Shown one piece after another: positions 20,517 to 29,494 of a stretch of 32,001 nt of DNA (positions within the stretch are counted from its first letter, which is position 1; each line of letters begins with the position of its first letter). The DNA is taken from positions 1-32,001 of the forward strand of contig JAOZLQ010000001.1 in the NCBI GenBank assembly GCA_029934755.1, in the 5' to 3' direction. Position numbers and translations under genes: made by a program. The notes under the pieces are model-generated. The model did not search any database and was not told where the DNA came from. It saw nothing but the letters and a program-made list of their open reading frames with translations. Origin of the DNA: Desulfuromusa sp. Lineage in GTDB: Bacteria > Desulfobacterota > Desulfuromonadia > Desulfuromonadales > Geopsychrobacteraceae.

Positions 20517-21437
20517 CTAAGCTAAAAGTTTTTCTAAACTGGCTACATCAGCAATATTTTTTTGTGTCGCAGACCGATCGATCCGTTTGATCAAACTGGA
20601 AAGAACCCGACCTGGACCAATTTCAATATATCTAGTAATCCCTAAGTCCTTCATTTTCTGAATCGATTCATTCCAGCGAACCGGCGCACAAACCTGTTCA
20701 ACTAATAGATTTTTCACTCTGGATTCTTCCTGATAAGGTACTGCTTCAACATTACTGACAACCGGAAAAGTCAGCGGCGCAACATAGATCAGGTCAAGCT
20801 CTCCCTGCAAGCGTTGTGCAGCCGGAGCCATCAAGGTAGAGTGAAATGGTGCACTGACTGGTAAAAGCAGTGCTCGCTTAGCACCCCGTTCTTTGGCCAA
20901 GACAATTGCGCGTTCAACTGCAGTGGTATGTCCAGCAATCACAATCTGTCCAGGGCTATTATAATTGGCCGGAGCAACGACTTCCCCCGATGCAGCATCC
21001 TGACAGAGCTGCAATAGTTCTTCACCCTCAATTCCCATAATTGCAGCCATAGCTCCGGTACCAACCGGAACAGCTTCCTGCATAAAGATACCACGTTGCC
21101 GAACAGTTTTCACCGCAACGGCAAAGGTAAGAGCCCCAGAAGCAACCAGAGCAGAATATTCTCCGAGAGAATGTCCCGCAGTAAATGAAGGGGACAGATC
21201 TGTTTCTTCTTGAAGCACCCGTAGCGCAGCAATGCTGGTTGTCAGAATTGCTGGCTGGGTATTAGCCGTCAATTTAAGGTCGTCTTCAGATCCTGAAAAA
21301 CAAAGAGCAGCAATATCAAAGCCTAGTACATCGTTGGCTTCTTCAAACACTAAACTGGCAATATTGAAATTTTCCGCGAGATTCTTTCCCATCCCGGAAT
21401 ATTGAGAACCCTGCCCTGGAAAGACAAATGCATCCAT
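20517..21437 (-). CDS. fabD: Malonyl-CoA:ACP transacylase
   Basis: MDAFVFPGQGSQYSGMGKNL...TAGHSLGEYSALVASGAL...VSAPFHSTLM. Start trimmed to MDAF, with AAGGAA upstream. Confidence 0.97.
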   Translation of the reverse strand: MDAFVFPGQGSQYSGMGKNLAENFNIASLVFEEANDVLGFDIAALCFSGSEDDLKLTANTQPAILTTSIAALRVLQEETDLSPSFTAGHSLGEYSALVASGALTFAVAVKTVRQRGIFMQEAVPVGTGAMAAIMGIEGEELLQLCQDAASGEVVAPANYNSPGQIVIAGHTTAVERAIVLAKERGAKRALLLPVSAPFHSTLMAPAAQRLQGELDLIYVAPLTFPVVSNVEAVPYQEESRVKNLLVEQVCAPVRWNESIQKMKDLGITRYIEIGPGRVLSSLIKRIDRSATQKNIADVASLEKLLA

Positions 21438-21484
21438 TTTTTTAAGTTCCTTCAATCGAACTGACTGACCTGCATACCTACGGA

Positions 21485-22462
21485 TTACCAGCGGATCAAC
21501 GTTGAACCCCAGGTAAAACCTCCACCAAAAGCAGCCGAAAGAATCAGATCGCCCTCTTTCAACAAGCCTTGATGATAAGCTTCATCAATGGCTATTGGAA
21601 TCGTCGCTCCTGAAGTATTGCCATACTTATGTACATTAATGAAACTCTGTTCTTTGGTCAATCCAAGGCGCTTTGTTGTCGCTTCCAGAATCCGAAGATT
21701 TGCCTGGTGTGGGATAAACTGTGTAACATCGGCACTGGTGTATCCATTTGCAGTCAAAGCTTCTTTTGAAACTTGGGTCAACGAACGTACTGCAACCTTG
21801 AAGACTTCATTGCCCTGCATCTTCAGGTATGAGAGTCTAGCCCCAATTCCCTCAACTGAAGCAGGATGCTTCGCCCCAAATCCAGGCTGGTAAAGGAGTT
21901 CAAGATAATTTCCGTCCGAATGCAGATGACAAGACAGCACACCAGACTCACTCTCCTGTGCTTCCAACAATACCGCTCCTGCCCCATCTCCAAACAAGAC
22001 ACAGGTATTTCGATCAGTCCAATCAACAGAACGGCTTAAGGTCTCAGCACCAATCACCAGAGCTCTTTTGCCACGGCCGGACATAATATAATCATTCGCA
22101 CTCGACAAAGCATAAAGAAAACCGCTACAGGCCGCCGAAACATCGTAAGCAAAAGCCTTTTTCGCACCAAGGTTCGCCTGGACAATGCAGGCCGTCGCTG
22201 GCCAGGGATAATCGCCAGTAATGGTACCCATGACAATCAGGTCAATATCCTCAGCTGCTACTCCCGCCATATCCATGGCACGTTGTGCGGCAATAGTCGC
22301 CATGTCAGAAGTACACTCATCCTCAGCTGCAATCCGCCGCTCTTCAATCCCGGTCCGGGTAACAATCCATTCATGACTTGTATCAACCATTTTTTCAAGA
22401 TCTTGATTGGTCATAATCTTCTTGGGCAGATAAGAACCTGTACCGACAATGCGTGCTTTCAT
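21485..22462 (-). CDS. fabH: 3-oxoacyl-ACP synthase III
   Basis: 325 aa: YDVSAACSGFLYAL (Cys), IPHQANLRI (His), NKYGNTSGAT-like HKYGNTSGATIPIA (Asn). Confidence 0.98.
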   Translation of the reverse strand: MKARIVGTGSYLPKKIMTNQDLEKMVDTSHEWIVTRTGIEERRIAAEDECTSDMATIAAQRAMDMAGVAAEDIDLIVMGTITGDYPWPATACIVQANLGAKKAFAYDVSAACSGFLYALSSANDYIMSGRGKRALVIGAETLSRSVDWTDRNTCVLFGDGAGAVLLEAQESESGVLSCHLHSDGNYLELLYQPGFGAKHPASVEGIGARLSYLKMQGNEVFKVAVRSLTQVSKEALTANGYTSADVTQFIPHQANLRILEATTKRLGLTKEQSFINVHKYGNTSGATIPIAIDEAYHQGLLKEGDLILSAAFGGGFTWGSTLIRW

Positions 22463-22504
22463 TCGCTTGTGACTCCTTTAGCTGTCGTTATCTAAAAAAA
22501 ACCT

Positions 22505-23491
22505 CTAGAGCAAGGTTGCCAGTTTCTCTTCAAAACGAATATTTGCATATTCACCTGCTTGGCGAATTGCAATACTGATCGCTACGGAATCGGAACTACC
22601 ATGACAAACAACTCCGACACCAGAAATACCAAGCAAGGGAGCACCACCATATTCCGCAGGATTGATTCTCTTTTTAAAAGCAGTGAATGCCGGACGACTA
22701 AAAAGGTATCCAAGCCTTGCCCAGAAACGGCTTCCAATCTCCTGTTTCAACATCGTTCCAATGGCAACAGCCAAACCCTCTGAAACTTTTAGTAAAACAT
22801 TACCGACAAAACCATCACAGACCACAACATCAACTGAGCCATTATAGACATCACCACCCTCAACATAGCCCAGGTAATTTATCTGTGATTCTTTTAGTAG
22901 TTGATGTGTCTCACGGGTTAGATCATTCCCTTTTTTTTCTTCCTCGCCATTGGAAAGCAAACCAACTCGCGGACGAGACTTACCAAGAAGATGTTCGACA
23001 TAGAGGCTTCCCATAATGGCGAACTGGTATAGATGGGATGCTTTGCAATCGACATTAGCTCCCATATCAAGAACCAATGTCTGATCATTGAGATTAGGTA
23101 AAAAGGTTCCAATAGCTGGACGCTCGATCCCCTTGACTCGTCCGAGAACAAACATTCCACTTGCCATGATAGCACCAGAATTTCCAGCGCTAACAACTGC
23201 AGAAGCTATACCCTGCTGTGCCAGATTGAAGGCAACCCGGATGGATGAATCCTTTTTCTTGCGCAGTGCATCTGAAGGTGAATCATGCATACCAACAACT
23301 TCACTGGCATGATGGATCTCTAGACCTAAACCCTGGGTCTGATGTTTATCAAGTTCTGCTTGGATCTGCGCTGTATCCCCAACGAGAATAACCTGACAAG
23401 CCCACTCCCGGCAGGCAGCAATCGCACCTGCAACCTCGGCAGCCGGTGAATTATCCCCACCCATAGCGTCGACGGCAATTTTAACAGACAT
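22505..23491 (-). CDS. plsX: Phosphate acyltransferase PlsX
   Basis: 328 aa: [19 protein letters not shown]...[14 protein letters not shown]...[20 protein letters not shown]. Confidence 0.98.
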   Translation of the reverse strand: MSVKIAVDAMGGDNSPAAEVAGAIAACREWACQVILVGDTAQIQAELDKHQTQGLGLEIHHASEVVGMHDSPSDALRKKKDSSIRVAFNLAQQGIASAVVSAGNSGAIMASGMFVLGRVKGIERPAIGTFLPNLNDQTLVLDMGANVDCKASHLYQFAIMGSLYVEHLLGKSRPRVGLLSNGEEEKKGNDLTRETHQLLKESQINYLGYVEGGDVYNGSVDVVVCDGFVGNVLLKVSEGLAVAIGTMLKQEIGSRFWARLGYLFSRPAFTAFKKRINPAEYGGAPLLGISGVGVVCHGSSDSVAISIAIRQAGEYANIRFEEKLATLL

Positions 23492-23509
23492 AGAGAATCT
23501 TAAACCAAA

Positions 23510-23692
23510 TCAAACTTCGCTGCTATTAATGATTTCTTTACCCTTGTAGGTTCCACAATGCGGACACACACGGTGTGGTAACTTAGGCTCTTGGCACTGA
23601 GGGCAAATTGAAATACTCGGTGCTGTAATTGCATCATGGGCACGGCGCATATTTTTTTTGGATTTAGATGTTTTCTTCTTTGGAACAGCCAT
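23510..23692 (-). CDS. rpmF: 50S ribosomal protein L32 (zinc-ribbon form)
   Basis: 60 aa: [22 protein letters not shown]...[25 protein letters not shown]. Confidence 0.98.
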   Translation of the reverse strand: MAVPKKKTSKSKKNMRRAHDAITAPSISICPQCQEPKLPHRVCPHCGTYKGKEIINSSEV

Positions 23693-23766
23693 TTACTTTC
23701 TCCTTAAAAATCAAATAAATAATTTTGTTTATAATAAATTTGTTGGAACATCGCCTGACTTGAGAA

Positions 23767-24321
23767 TCAGGACTCCCTAAAATTCATATCGGCTAATGCA
23801 GTGAACTTATTGTTAAAAGGCTTTTTGACACAATCACATTTTTCTCTATTCAAATTTAATCCACACTCAGGGCAAAGTCCCTGGCAGGAGATACTACATA
23901 CTGGATTCATTGGAACGGACATAAGCAATTGCTCCTGTAATGGTTCTTGCAACTCCAGTATGTCATCCTTGTAGGCTATCAGGCTCATATCATCAACCTC
24001 AAGCTCTACCTCTTCTTCCGTTTCGCATTTTTTAAGCTCAGGTACGAATGTAAGTGCAAATGATTCAGATAATATTTGCTCAAATCTTTGCAAGCAACGC
24101 CCACATTTCAAACGAACAACTGCATCAAAGTGACCATCAACGGTAACAAACTTTCCTGTCTGCTGAAATCTCAACTGGAATGCTAATGGTTCACTAAACT
24201 CAGGTCCATCCTCAACAGCCAACTCAATCAGTTCGGGAAAATCACTCAAAGAGCAGGAGTATGCTTGCTCCAGCCATCCCCTTTTGATATCTTTAAGTTC
24301 AAGACGCACAATCACCACCAA
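23767..24321 (-). CDS. DUF177/YceD-family protein (large-ribosomal-RNA/L32-linked)
   Basis: 184 aa: VRLKCGRCLQRFEQ...GLCPECGLNLNREKCDC, positioned directly upstream of rpmF, the conserved yceD-rpmF pair. Confidence 0.92.
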   Translation of the reverse strand: MVVIVRLELKDIKRGWLEQAYSCSLSDFPELIELAVEDGPEFSEPLAFQLRFQQTGKFVTVDGHFDAVVRLKCGRCLQRFEQILSESFALTFVPELKKCETEEEVELEVDDMSLIAYKDDILELQEPLQEQLLMSVPMNPVCSISCQGLCPECGLNLNREKCDCVKKPFNNKFTALADMNFRES

Positions 24322-24333
24322 GGCAAAAGATAC

Positions 24334-24361
24334 AGTATAAAGAGAGACAAAACCATGTCAA
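24334..24361 (-). promoter_or_regulatory. Candidate sigma70 promoter for the yceD-rpmF-plsX-fab cluster
   Basis: Minus strand: TTGACA (24361-24356), 16-nt spacer, TATACT (24339-24334). It lies immediately upstream of the DUF177 gene. Confidence 0.65.
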
Positions 24362-24541
24362 GACAAAAGGATGGTTCTCCAACTGTAAAGAATGGCGCAT
24401 TTACTAGCTTATTCAACTGAGGTTTGCAAGTTATTTTTAAATTTTCGCACAACTGTTAATTAATACCAACTGGATGGCCGTAAAACATCGAATTACAGCC
24501 ATTTACGCCTTATTAGACTGAAATTATAGCAGGAGAAAACA

Positions 24542-25225
24542 TTGACAGACAAGCAGACAAGTGACGAAATTCTTAAATTAGTTAAAATTATGGCAGCATT
24601 GCGAGGTCCTGACGGTTGCCCTTGGGACAGACAACAAACACCGACAACACTAAAACCCTATATCCTTGAAGAAGCATACGAATTGATCGAAGCCATTGAC
24701 AATGAAGATACTGCAGAAATTCTTGATGAATTAGGAGATTTACTGCTACAAGTAATTTTCATTGCGCAAATTTTTACTGAGCGAAATAAATTTGGGCTGG
24801 CCGAAGTCGCATCTTCAATCAGCAATAAATTAGTTCGAAGGCATCCACATGTGTTTGCAGATGCAAACCCTGATGAACATGCGCAACGCTGGGATGAAAT
24901 TAAGCAGCAAGAACTTGCAGCAAGAGGCAAGGGGCTCAAATTAGCGGATCGCATTCCCACCAACCTGCCAGCACTAAAAAAGGCGACAAAAGTAGCAAAA
25001 AAAATGAATCGGGAATGCCCAACAATACAAATTCATAATATCCAAGATAATATTTCAATGCTTACAGGACTCATGGATGAATCGACTTCTGCCCACAATC
25101 AACAGGAAAGCATTTTGGGTGAGATACTCTTTTGTACTGTTCAACTTTCTAACTCTCTACAACTTGATGCGGAAGATTTATTACGTAAAAAAACCATGCA
25201 AGTGATAAATGAAATCGACATTTAA
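24542..25225 (+). CDS. mazG: MazG-family nucleoside triphosphate pyrophosphohydrolase
   Basis: 227 aa: ALRGPDGCPWDRQQTPTTLKPYILEEAYELIEAI...EILDELGDLLLQVIFIAQI...RRHPHVFAD. TTG start with AGGAGA ribosome-binding site. Confidence 0.93.
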   Translation: MTDKQTSDEILKLVKIMAALRGPDGCPWDRQQTPTTLKPYILEEAYELIEAIDNEDTAEILDELGDLLLQVIFIAQIFTERNKFGLAEVASSISNKLVRRHPHVFADANPDEHAQRWDEIKQQELAARGKGLKLADRIPTNLPALKKATKVAKKMNRECPTIQIHNIQDNISMLTGLMDESTSAHNQQESILGEILFCTVQLSNSLQLDAEDLLRKKTMQVINEIDI

Positions 25226-25494
25226 AAGAGTGCTTAACAGGTCATTAATTGCAAAGTTCTTGAAAAACAATAGGTTTTAGATTTCGTCCACCCAGATCGT
25301 GGAAAAGCTGTACATAAAGCTGTTGATAATATGAACGACACAGTAAAGCCAGCACGCAGCCACACTTTGCCTATTTTTTAATCAGTTTTTTTTACCTGTA
25401 TTTTCAGTAACTTGAAAAGACAAAATGGTTTCCACACAGAAATACCATATAGCTCCCACAAACAGTTAGTTGTTATTTATGAAAGGATCTGCAG

Positions 25495-25887
25495 GTGTTT
25501 ATAAAACTCTTAATCGTCTTCACAGTGGTGCCAATAATTGAGCTATATGTATTAATCGAAGCCGGTCGACAAATAGGCGTTGGGGCAACAATTGGAATGA
25601 TTTTTTTGACAGGAGTTGCCGGGGCTTACCTGGCAAGGAGTCAGGGATTTAATTTAATAAATCGGATCCAGACGGATCTGAATCAAGGACGAATTCCAGC
25701 TGAGGAGATGATGGATGGGGCAATGATTTTATCCGGGGGCCTGTTACTACTAACTCCGGGGTTCTGTACCGATCTGTTTGGTTTCTGTCTTCTGACCCCA
25801 GTGACCAGACAATTTTTCAAAGTCTGGTTGAAAAAATGGCTGGATCTCAAAATCCGACGGGGAGAAATCCATTTTCGTAAGTATTGA
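25495..25887 (+). CDS. fxsA: FxsA-family membrane protein
   Basis: 130 aa: PIIELYVLIEAGRQIGVGATIGMIFLTGVAGAYLARSQG...GGLLLLTPGFCTDLFGFCLLTPVTR. GTG start. Confidence 0.93.
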   Translation: MFIKLLIVFTVVPIIELYVLIEAGRQIGVGATIGMIFLTGVAGAYLARSQGFNLINRIQTDLNQGRIPAEEMMDGAMILSGGLLLLTPGFCTDLFGFCLLTPVTRQFFKVWLKKWLDLKIRRGEIHFRKY

Positions 25888-27456
25888 CTACCTTGCGCCC
25901 CTGCGACGCAATAGTTGCCATCCTTGGCGGATCTCATCCACTTTGAATATATAGCAACAACCCAGATAGATCAGCGCTCCAACGACTACTGCAGCAGATA
26001 ACACCAGAGACTTGTTCAGAAATAAACCATCCTGCATCCAATCTACAGTATTCAGCAAGAAGGAAACAGCGAGTGCCATCAACAGACAGGCAGGGATTAC
26101 TTTTACAATTGGTACATAGAGGGCTTTTTGAAAAAAGGTACCAACCCTACGCTGCAACAATACCAGCAGCATGAGTGCATTAAACATAGATGCTACAGTT
26201 AGAGCAATTGCTAACCCCATAAATCCATAAAATTGCATTAAAACTGTACCTAAAACCAGATTGACCAATAGGGTCCAAAATGAAATCAGAACCGGCGTTC
26301 TGGTATCTTTCAGAGCATAAAAAGTTTGTGCAGCTATACGACTATAGCCGACAAAAATAAGTCCTGGCGCATAACAAATCAAAGCAATAGCCGTATTTTC
26401 AAGAGCTTTTAAATCAAACTCACCTCCCAGAAAAAATAACGAATAGATCGGCTTGGCGCAAATAATTAATCCCACAATAGCAGGAAGGGTAAACAGAGTA
26501 ATCAGGGTCATGGCAAAGGTTAACGACTGCCGCATACCAGCGTGATCATCCTCCGCGACCTGGCGACTCATCATTGGCAAAGCAGCCTGCGCCAAAGAAA
26601 CAATAAAAATACCCTGCGGAAATTCAAACAGTCGCTGACCGTAATAAAGATAGGAAACGCTCCCCTCAGGAAGAAATGAGGCCAACAGCCGGGTCACAAT
26701 GATATTGATCTGGTAGATGGCAACACCAACTATTCCAGGCAGCATGAGAGTCATAATCTTACGTAAATAGGGATCTTTCCGGAAATTAAAATCGAGCCTT
26801 AAACGAATACGATAACGGCATAACACCGGAAATTGCATTAATAGCTGGACAACTCCACCCAGCAATACCCCAACTGCAAGGGCAAAAATTGGCTGTGCAT
26901 ACAAATGCCCCATAGTCAAAGCACTGAGGATCATTGCCAGATTTAAAAACAGAGGCGAAAGAGAAGGAACAAAGAAATGCCCTCGAACATTTAAAATACC
27001 AGTCAGCAAAGCCAACATCGACACCAGTCCGATATAGGGGAACATGATCCGGTTCAGTTGATTCGTCAACTGCAACTTTCCAGCGACCTGACCAAAGCCA
27101 TAACCGATCCCCTGAACGATCCAGGGTGAAAACAAAACTCCCAGGGACACAACAACCAGCATGATCAGCAGCAACAAGGTGACACAACGGTTAGCCAGCT
27201 GTTGCGCCTCTTTTTCACCTCGCTGATGAAAAACTTCAGAAAACGTCGGGACAAAAGCAGCGGTCATAGAACCTTCACCGAAAAATCGGCGCAACAAATT
27301 CGGGATAGTAAATGCCATAAAAAAAGCATCGGTCATCATCCCCGCACCAAATAGTCGCGCAACAACCACATCACGAATCAGGCCAGCGATTCGACTGAGC
27401 GAAGTTGCCGAAGCCATCACCATTGTTGCAGAAGCAATTTTTTTCTTCTCAGCCAT
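25888..27456 (-). CDS. murJ: Lipid II flippase MurJ (MviN)
   Basis: 522 aa, multi-TM: SLSRIAGLIRDVVVARLFGAG..TDAFFMAFTIPNLLRRFFGEGSMTAAFVPTFSE. Confidence 0.97.
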   Translation of the reverse strand: MAEKKKIASATMVMASATSLSRIAGLIRDVVVARLFGAGMMTDAFFMAFTIPNLLRRFFGEGSMTAAFVPTFSEVFHQRGEKEAQQLANRCVTLLLLIMLVVVSLGVLFSPWIVQGIGYGFGQVAGKLQLTNQLNRIMFPYIGLVSMLALLTGILNVRGHFFVPSLSPLFLNLAMILSALTMGHLYAQPIFALAVGVLLGGVVQLLMQFPVLCRYRIRLRLDFNFRKDPYLRKIMTLMLPGIVGVAIYQINIIVTRLLASFLPEGSVSYLYYGQRLFEFPQGIFIVSLAQAALPMMSRQVAEDDHAGMRQSLTFAMTLITLFTLPAIVGLIICAKPIYSLFFLGGEFDLKALENTAIALICYAPGLIFVGYSRIAAQTFYALKDTRTPVLISFWTLLVNLVLGTVLMQFYGFMGLAIALTVASMFNALMLLVLLQRRVGTFFQKALYVPIVKVIPACLLMALAVSFLLNTVDWMQDGLFLNKSLVLSAAVVVGALIYLGCCYIFKVDEIRQGWQLLRRRGAR

Positions 27457-27537
27457 TTATAAATTTTAATCCTTCACAAAGAGCCCATAACAGATTGAAG
27501 ATTCGACATTTTTTCACAATAATTACTATTTTCTAAC

Positions 27538-27566
27538 TTGACAGAAGAACAATTAATCTTTAGTAT
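27538..27566 (+). promoter_or_regulatory. Candidate sigma70 promoter for rpsT
   Basis: TTGACA (27538-27543), 17-nt spacer, TAGTAT (27561-27566), upstream of the rpsT GTG start at 27617. Confidence 0.6.
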
Positions 27567-27616
27567 CACCAAACTTTGAAGCTAAGATATTTATTTATAA
27601 CAAGGAGAAACAATTC

Positions 27617-27880
27617 GTGGCCAACCATAAATCAGCAGCAAAACGTAATCGTCAAAATGAAGTAAAAAAAGCACGCAACGCTCACATTCGTTCTTCAATG
27701 CGTAATCTAGTCAAGCAGGTTCGCGAAGCGGTCATCGCTGGTGATAAAGAAGCAGCACAAAGTGCACTTGAAAAAGCTCTCCCCTACATTGATAAAACAT
27801 CGACAAAAGGGGTCATCCATAAAGCAACTGCCAGCCGTAAGATCTCCCGTTTGACAAAACTGGTTAATACCCTCAATTAA
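27617..27880 (+). CDS. rpsT: 30S ribosomal protein S20
   Basis: 87 aa: MANHKSAAKRNRQNEVKKARNAHIRSSMRNLVKQV... GTG start, AAGGAG ribosome-binding site. Confidence 0.98.
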   Translation: MANHKSAAKRNRQNEVKKARNAHIRSSMRNLVKQVREAVIAGDKEAAQSALEKALPYIDKTSTKGVIHKATASRKISRLTKLVNTLN

Positions 27881-27911
27881 GGAATTAACCAATATATATA
27901 TTTCAAGTTTT

Positions 27912-27942
27912 AAAGGGGCTCTTATCGTAGCCCCTTTTTTAT
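27912..27942. terminator. Rho-independent terminator after rpsT, overlapping the 3' end of holA (likely bidirectional)
   Basis: AAAGGGGCT-CTTATCGT-AGCCCCTTT followed by TTT (plus strand); on the minus strand followed by TAAAACTTG. Confidence 0.88.
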
Positions 27943-28940
27943 TTGGTTTTATTTTTGACTAAACGCAATATCAGGCTATCAAGTAAAGCTCCGGCATCAG
28001 CTCCACTTGATTTCATAGCGAGATCGGTTTCTAAAAACAATTCATGAGCGCTGATAAAATCATTACGCGAAAACTTTTTCCCCTGCTGAATCAAATTATC
28101 AACAACAAAAAAAGGGACTCCGGCAAGCTTTGCAATATCTTTTGCTGGACACTTCTGAACCTGCAATTCACGTACTTTCCAGAGCTGTCGAAAATGTCTT
28201 ACCAACAGAGAAAGGATTTTTAACGGGGCTTCACCTGCGGTAGTGAGCCGCATAACCAGGGTCAAAGCATTTGCGATATCCCCACGACCAACAGCATTAC
28301 CCAATTCAAAAATATTTTCTGCCCGACCCCTGGAAACAACCGCCTGGACATCTTTTATATCAATCAGTGTAGCAATTCCGATATAGGTCTGTAATTTATC
28401 CAATTCGGCATGAATCTCATGCAAATTACCGCCCACAATCGAACAGAAGAGATCTAACCCATCTGCTGAAATCCTAATATCACGCTGATTGAGAGCATTA
28501 CGAATATATTGAGGAATTTCTCTATCGGATAAGGGTTTGAATTCAACCAAGGCTCCGTTTTTTTTAAGCTGCTGGAAGAATTTACGACGATTATCAATTT
28601 TGCCAGCGATAAACAATAGGCAGGTTTCTGGAATTGGGTCTTGCGTATAAGGAAGTAATTTTTCTAACTCAGCAGCAGGGAGCTGGTGCGCATCCTTAAC
28701 TGTCACCAGCCTTCTTTCAGCAAAAACGGGTAAAGTCATTGCCGCTTCAAGGATTTTTTCTGCCGTGGTCTCTTTTCCGTAAAACTGGTTATCGTTAAAA
28801 TCATCTTTTTCATCAGACAAAACTGCTTGTCTGATTGATTGTGCCGCTCGCTGAATAAGGTAGGGCTCTTGTCCACAGAGAAAAATCAGCTCGGGGATCT
28901 GATTTGAGCGTAATTTACGATACAATTCATCTGCGGTCAT
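27939..28940 (-). CDS. holA: DNA polymerase III delta subunit
   Basis: 333 aa: LIFLCGQEPYLIQRAAQSIRQ...FAERRLVTVKDA...CLLFIAGKIDNRRKFFQQLKKNGALVEFKPL, typical HolA architecture. Confidence 0.93.
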   Translation of the reverse strand: MTADELYRKLRSNQIPELIFLCGQEPYLIQRAAQSIRQAVLSDEKDDFNDNQFYGKETTAEKILEAAMTLPVFAERRLVTVKDAHQLPAAELEKLLPYTQDPIPETCLLFIAGKIDNRRKFFQQLKKNGALVEFKPLSDREIPQYIRNALNQRDIRISADGLDLFCSIVGGNLHEIHAELDKLQTYIGIATLIDIKDVQAVVSRGRAENIFELGNAVGRGDIANALTLVMRLTTAGEAPLKILSLLVRHFRQLWKVRELQVQKCPAKDIAKLAGVPFFVVDNLIQQGKKFSRNDFISAHELFLETDLAMKSSGADAGALLDSLILRLVKNKTK

Positions 28941-28984
28941 AGAACCTCTTGCATAAAATCAAAGCTTGGACAAGCTATGATCGT

Positions 28985-29494
28985 TCAAAAATCATCAAGT
29001 AGTTGATAAAGAGTTTCTTCAGCCAAGCGCAAAATTATTTCATCAATTGCCTGTTGCTCGAAGTCCTCCTGATCATTTTTATCATCGGCAGCACGGTATT
29101 CCTCGCTCCAACTAATAGTCCTCTGCCAAAGAGATTGATCAGTTTCAACCTGGCGCAGCACAACATCAACAACCATTGTTGAGCGATATTCGCCGATATT
29201 ATCGTTGGGATCATAAGAGAGAGCCCGACTTTTGTAATCCCGAATCGTTCCGGCCAAAATAGCTTCCGCATTATTTGGATTTTCAACCTGAACTATTTTA
29301 CTATTACGTGCAAATACTTCGCTCACCTGAGTGGTCATCTTATACTCAAGTTGTGGTTCAGCCGTCCTATTAATAAATGATGGTATATAGAGTTTTTCAA
29401 CTCCACCGGGCAATGCACCCGCCTGTCCTGGAAAATGATAGCCACACCCCACCAAGCAGAACAAAAGCAGAACAAAACTGAGAATTCGCATCAT
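28985..29494 (-). CDS. lptE: LPS-assembly lipoprotein LptE
   Basis: 169 aa: signal peptide with lipobox LVGC, then GYHFPGQAG...[49 protein letters not shown]. Sits between leuS and holA, the usual position. Confidence 0.92.
   Translation of the reverse strand: MMRILSFVLLLFCLVGCGYHFPGQAGALPGGVEKLYIPSFINRTAEPQLEYKMTTQVSEVFARNSKIVQVENPNNAEAILAGTIRDYKSRALSYDPNDNIGEYRSTMVVDVVLRQVETDQSLWQRTISWSEEYRAADDKNDQEDFEQQAIDEIILRLAEETLYQLLDDF

Noticed and set aside
24542-25225. MazG as part of a toxin-antitoxin or abortive-infection module
   Set aside because: No mazEF-like or relA partner is adjacent. The housekeeping context fits a house-cleaning NTPase.
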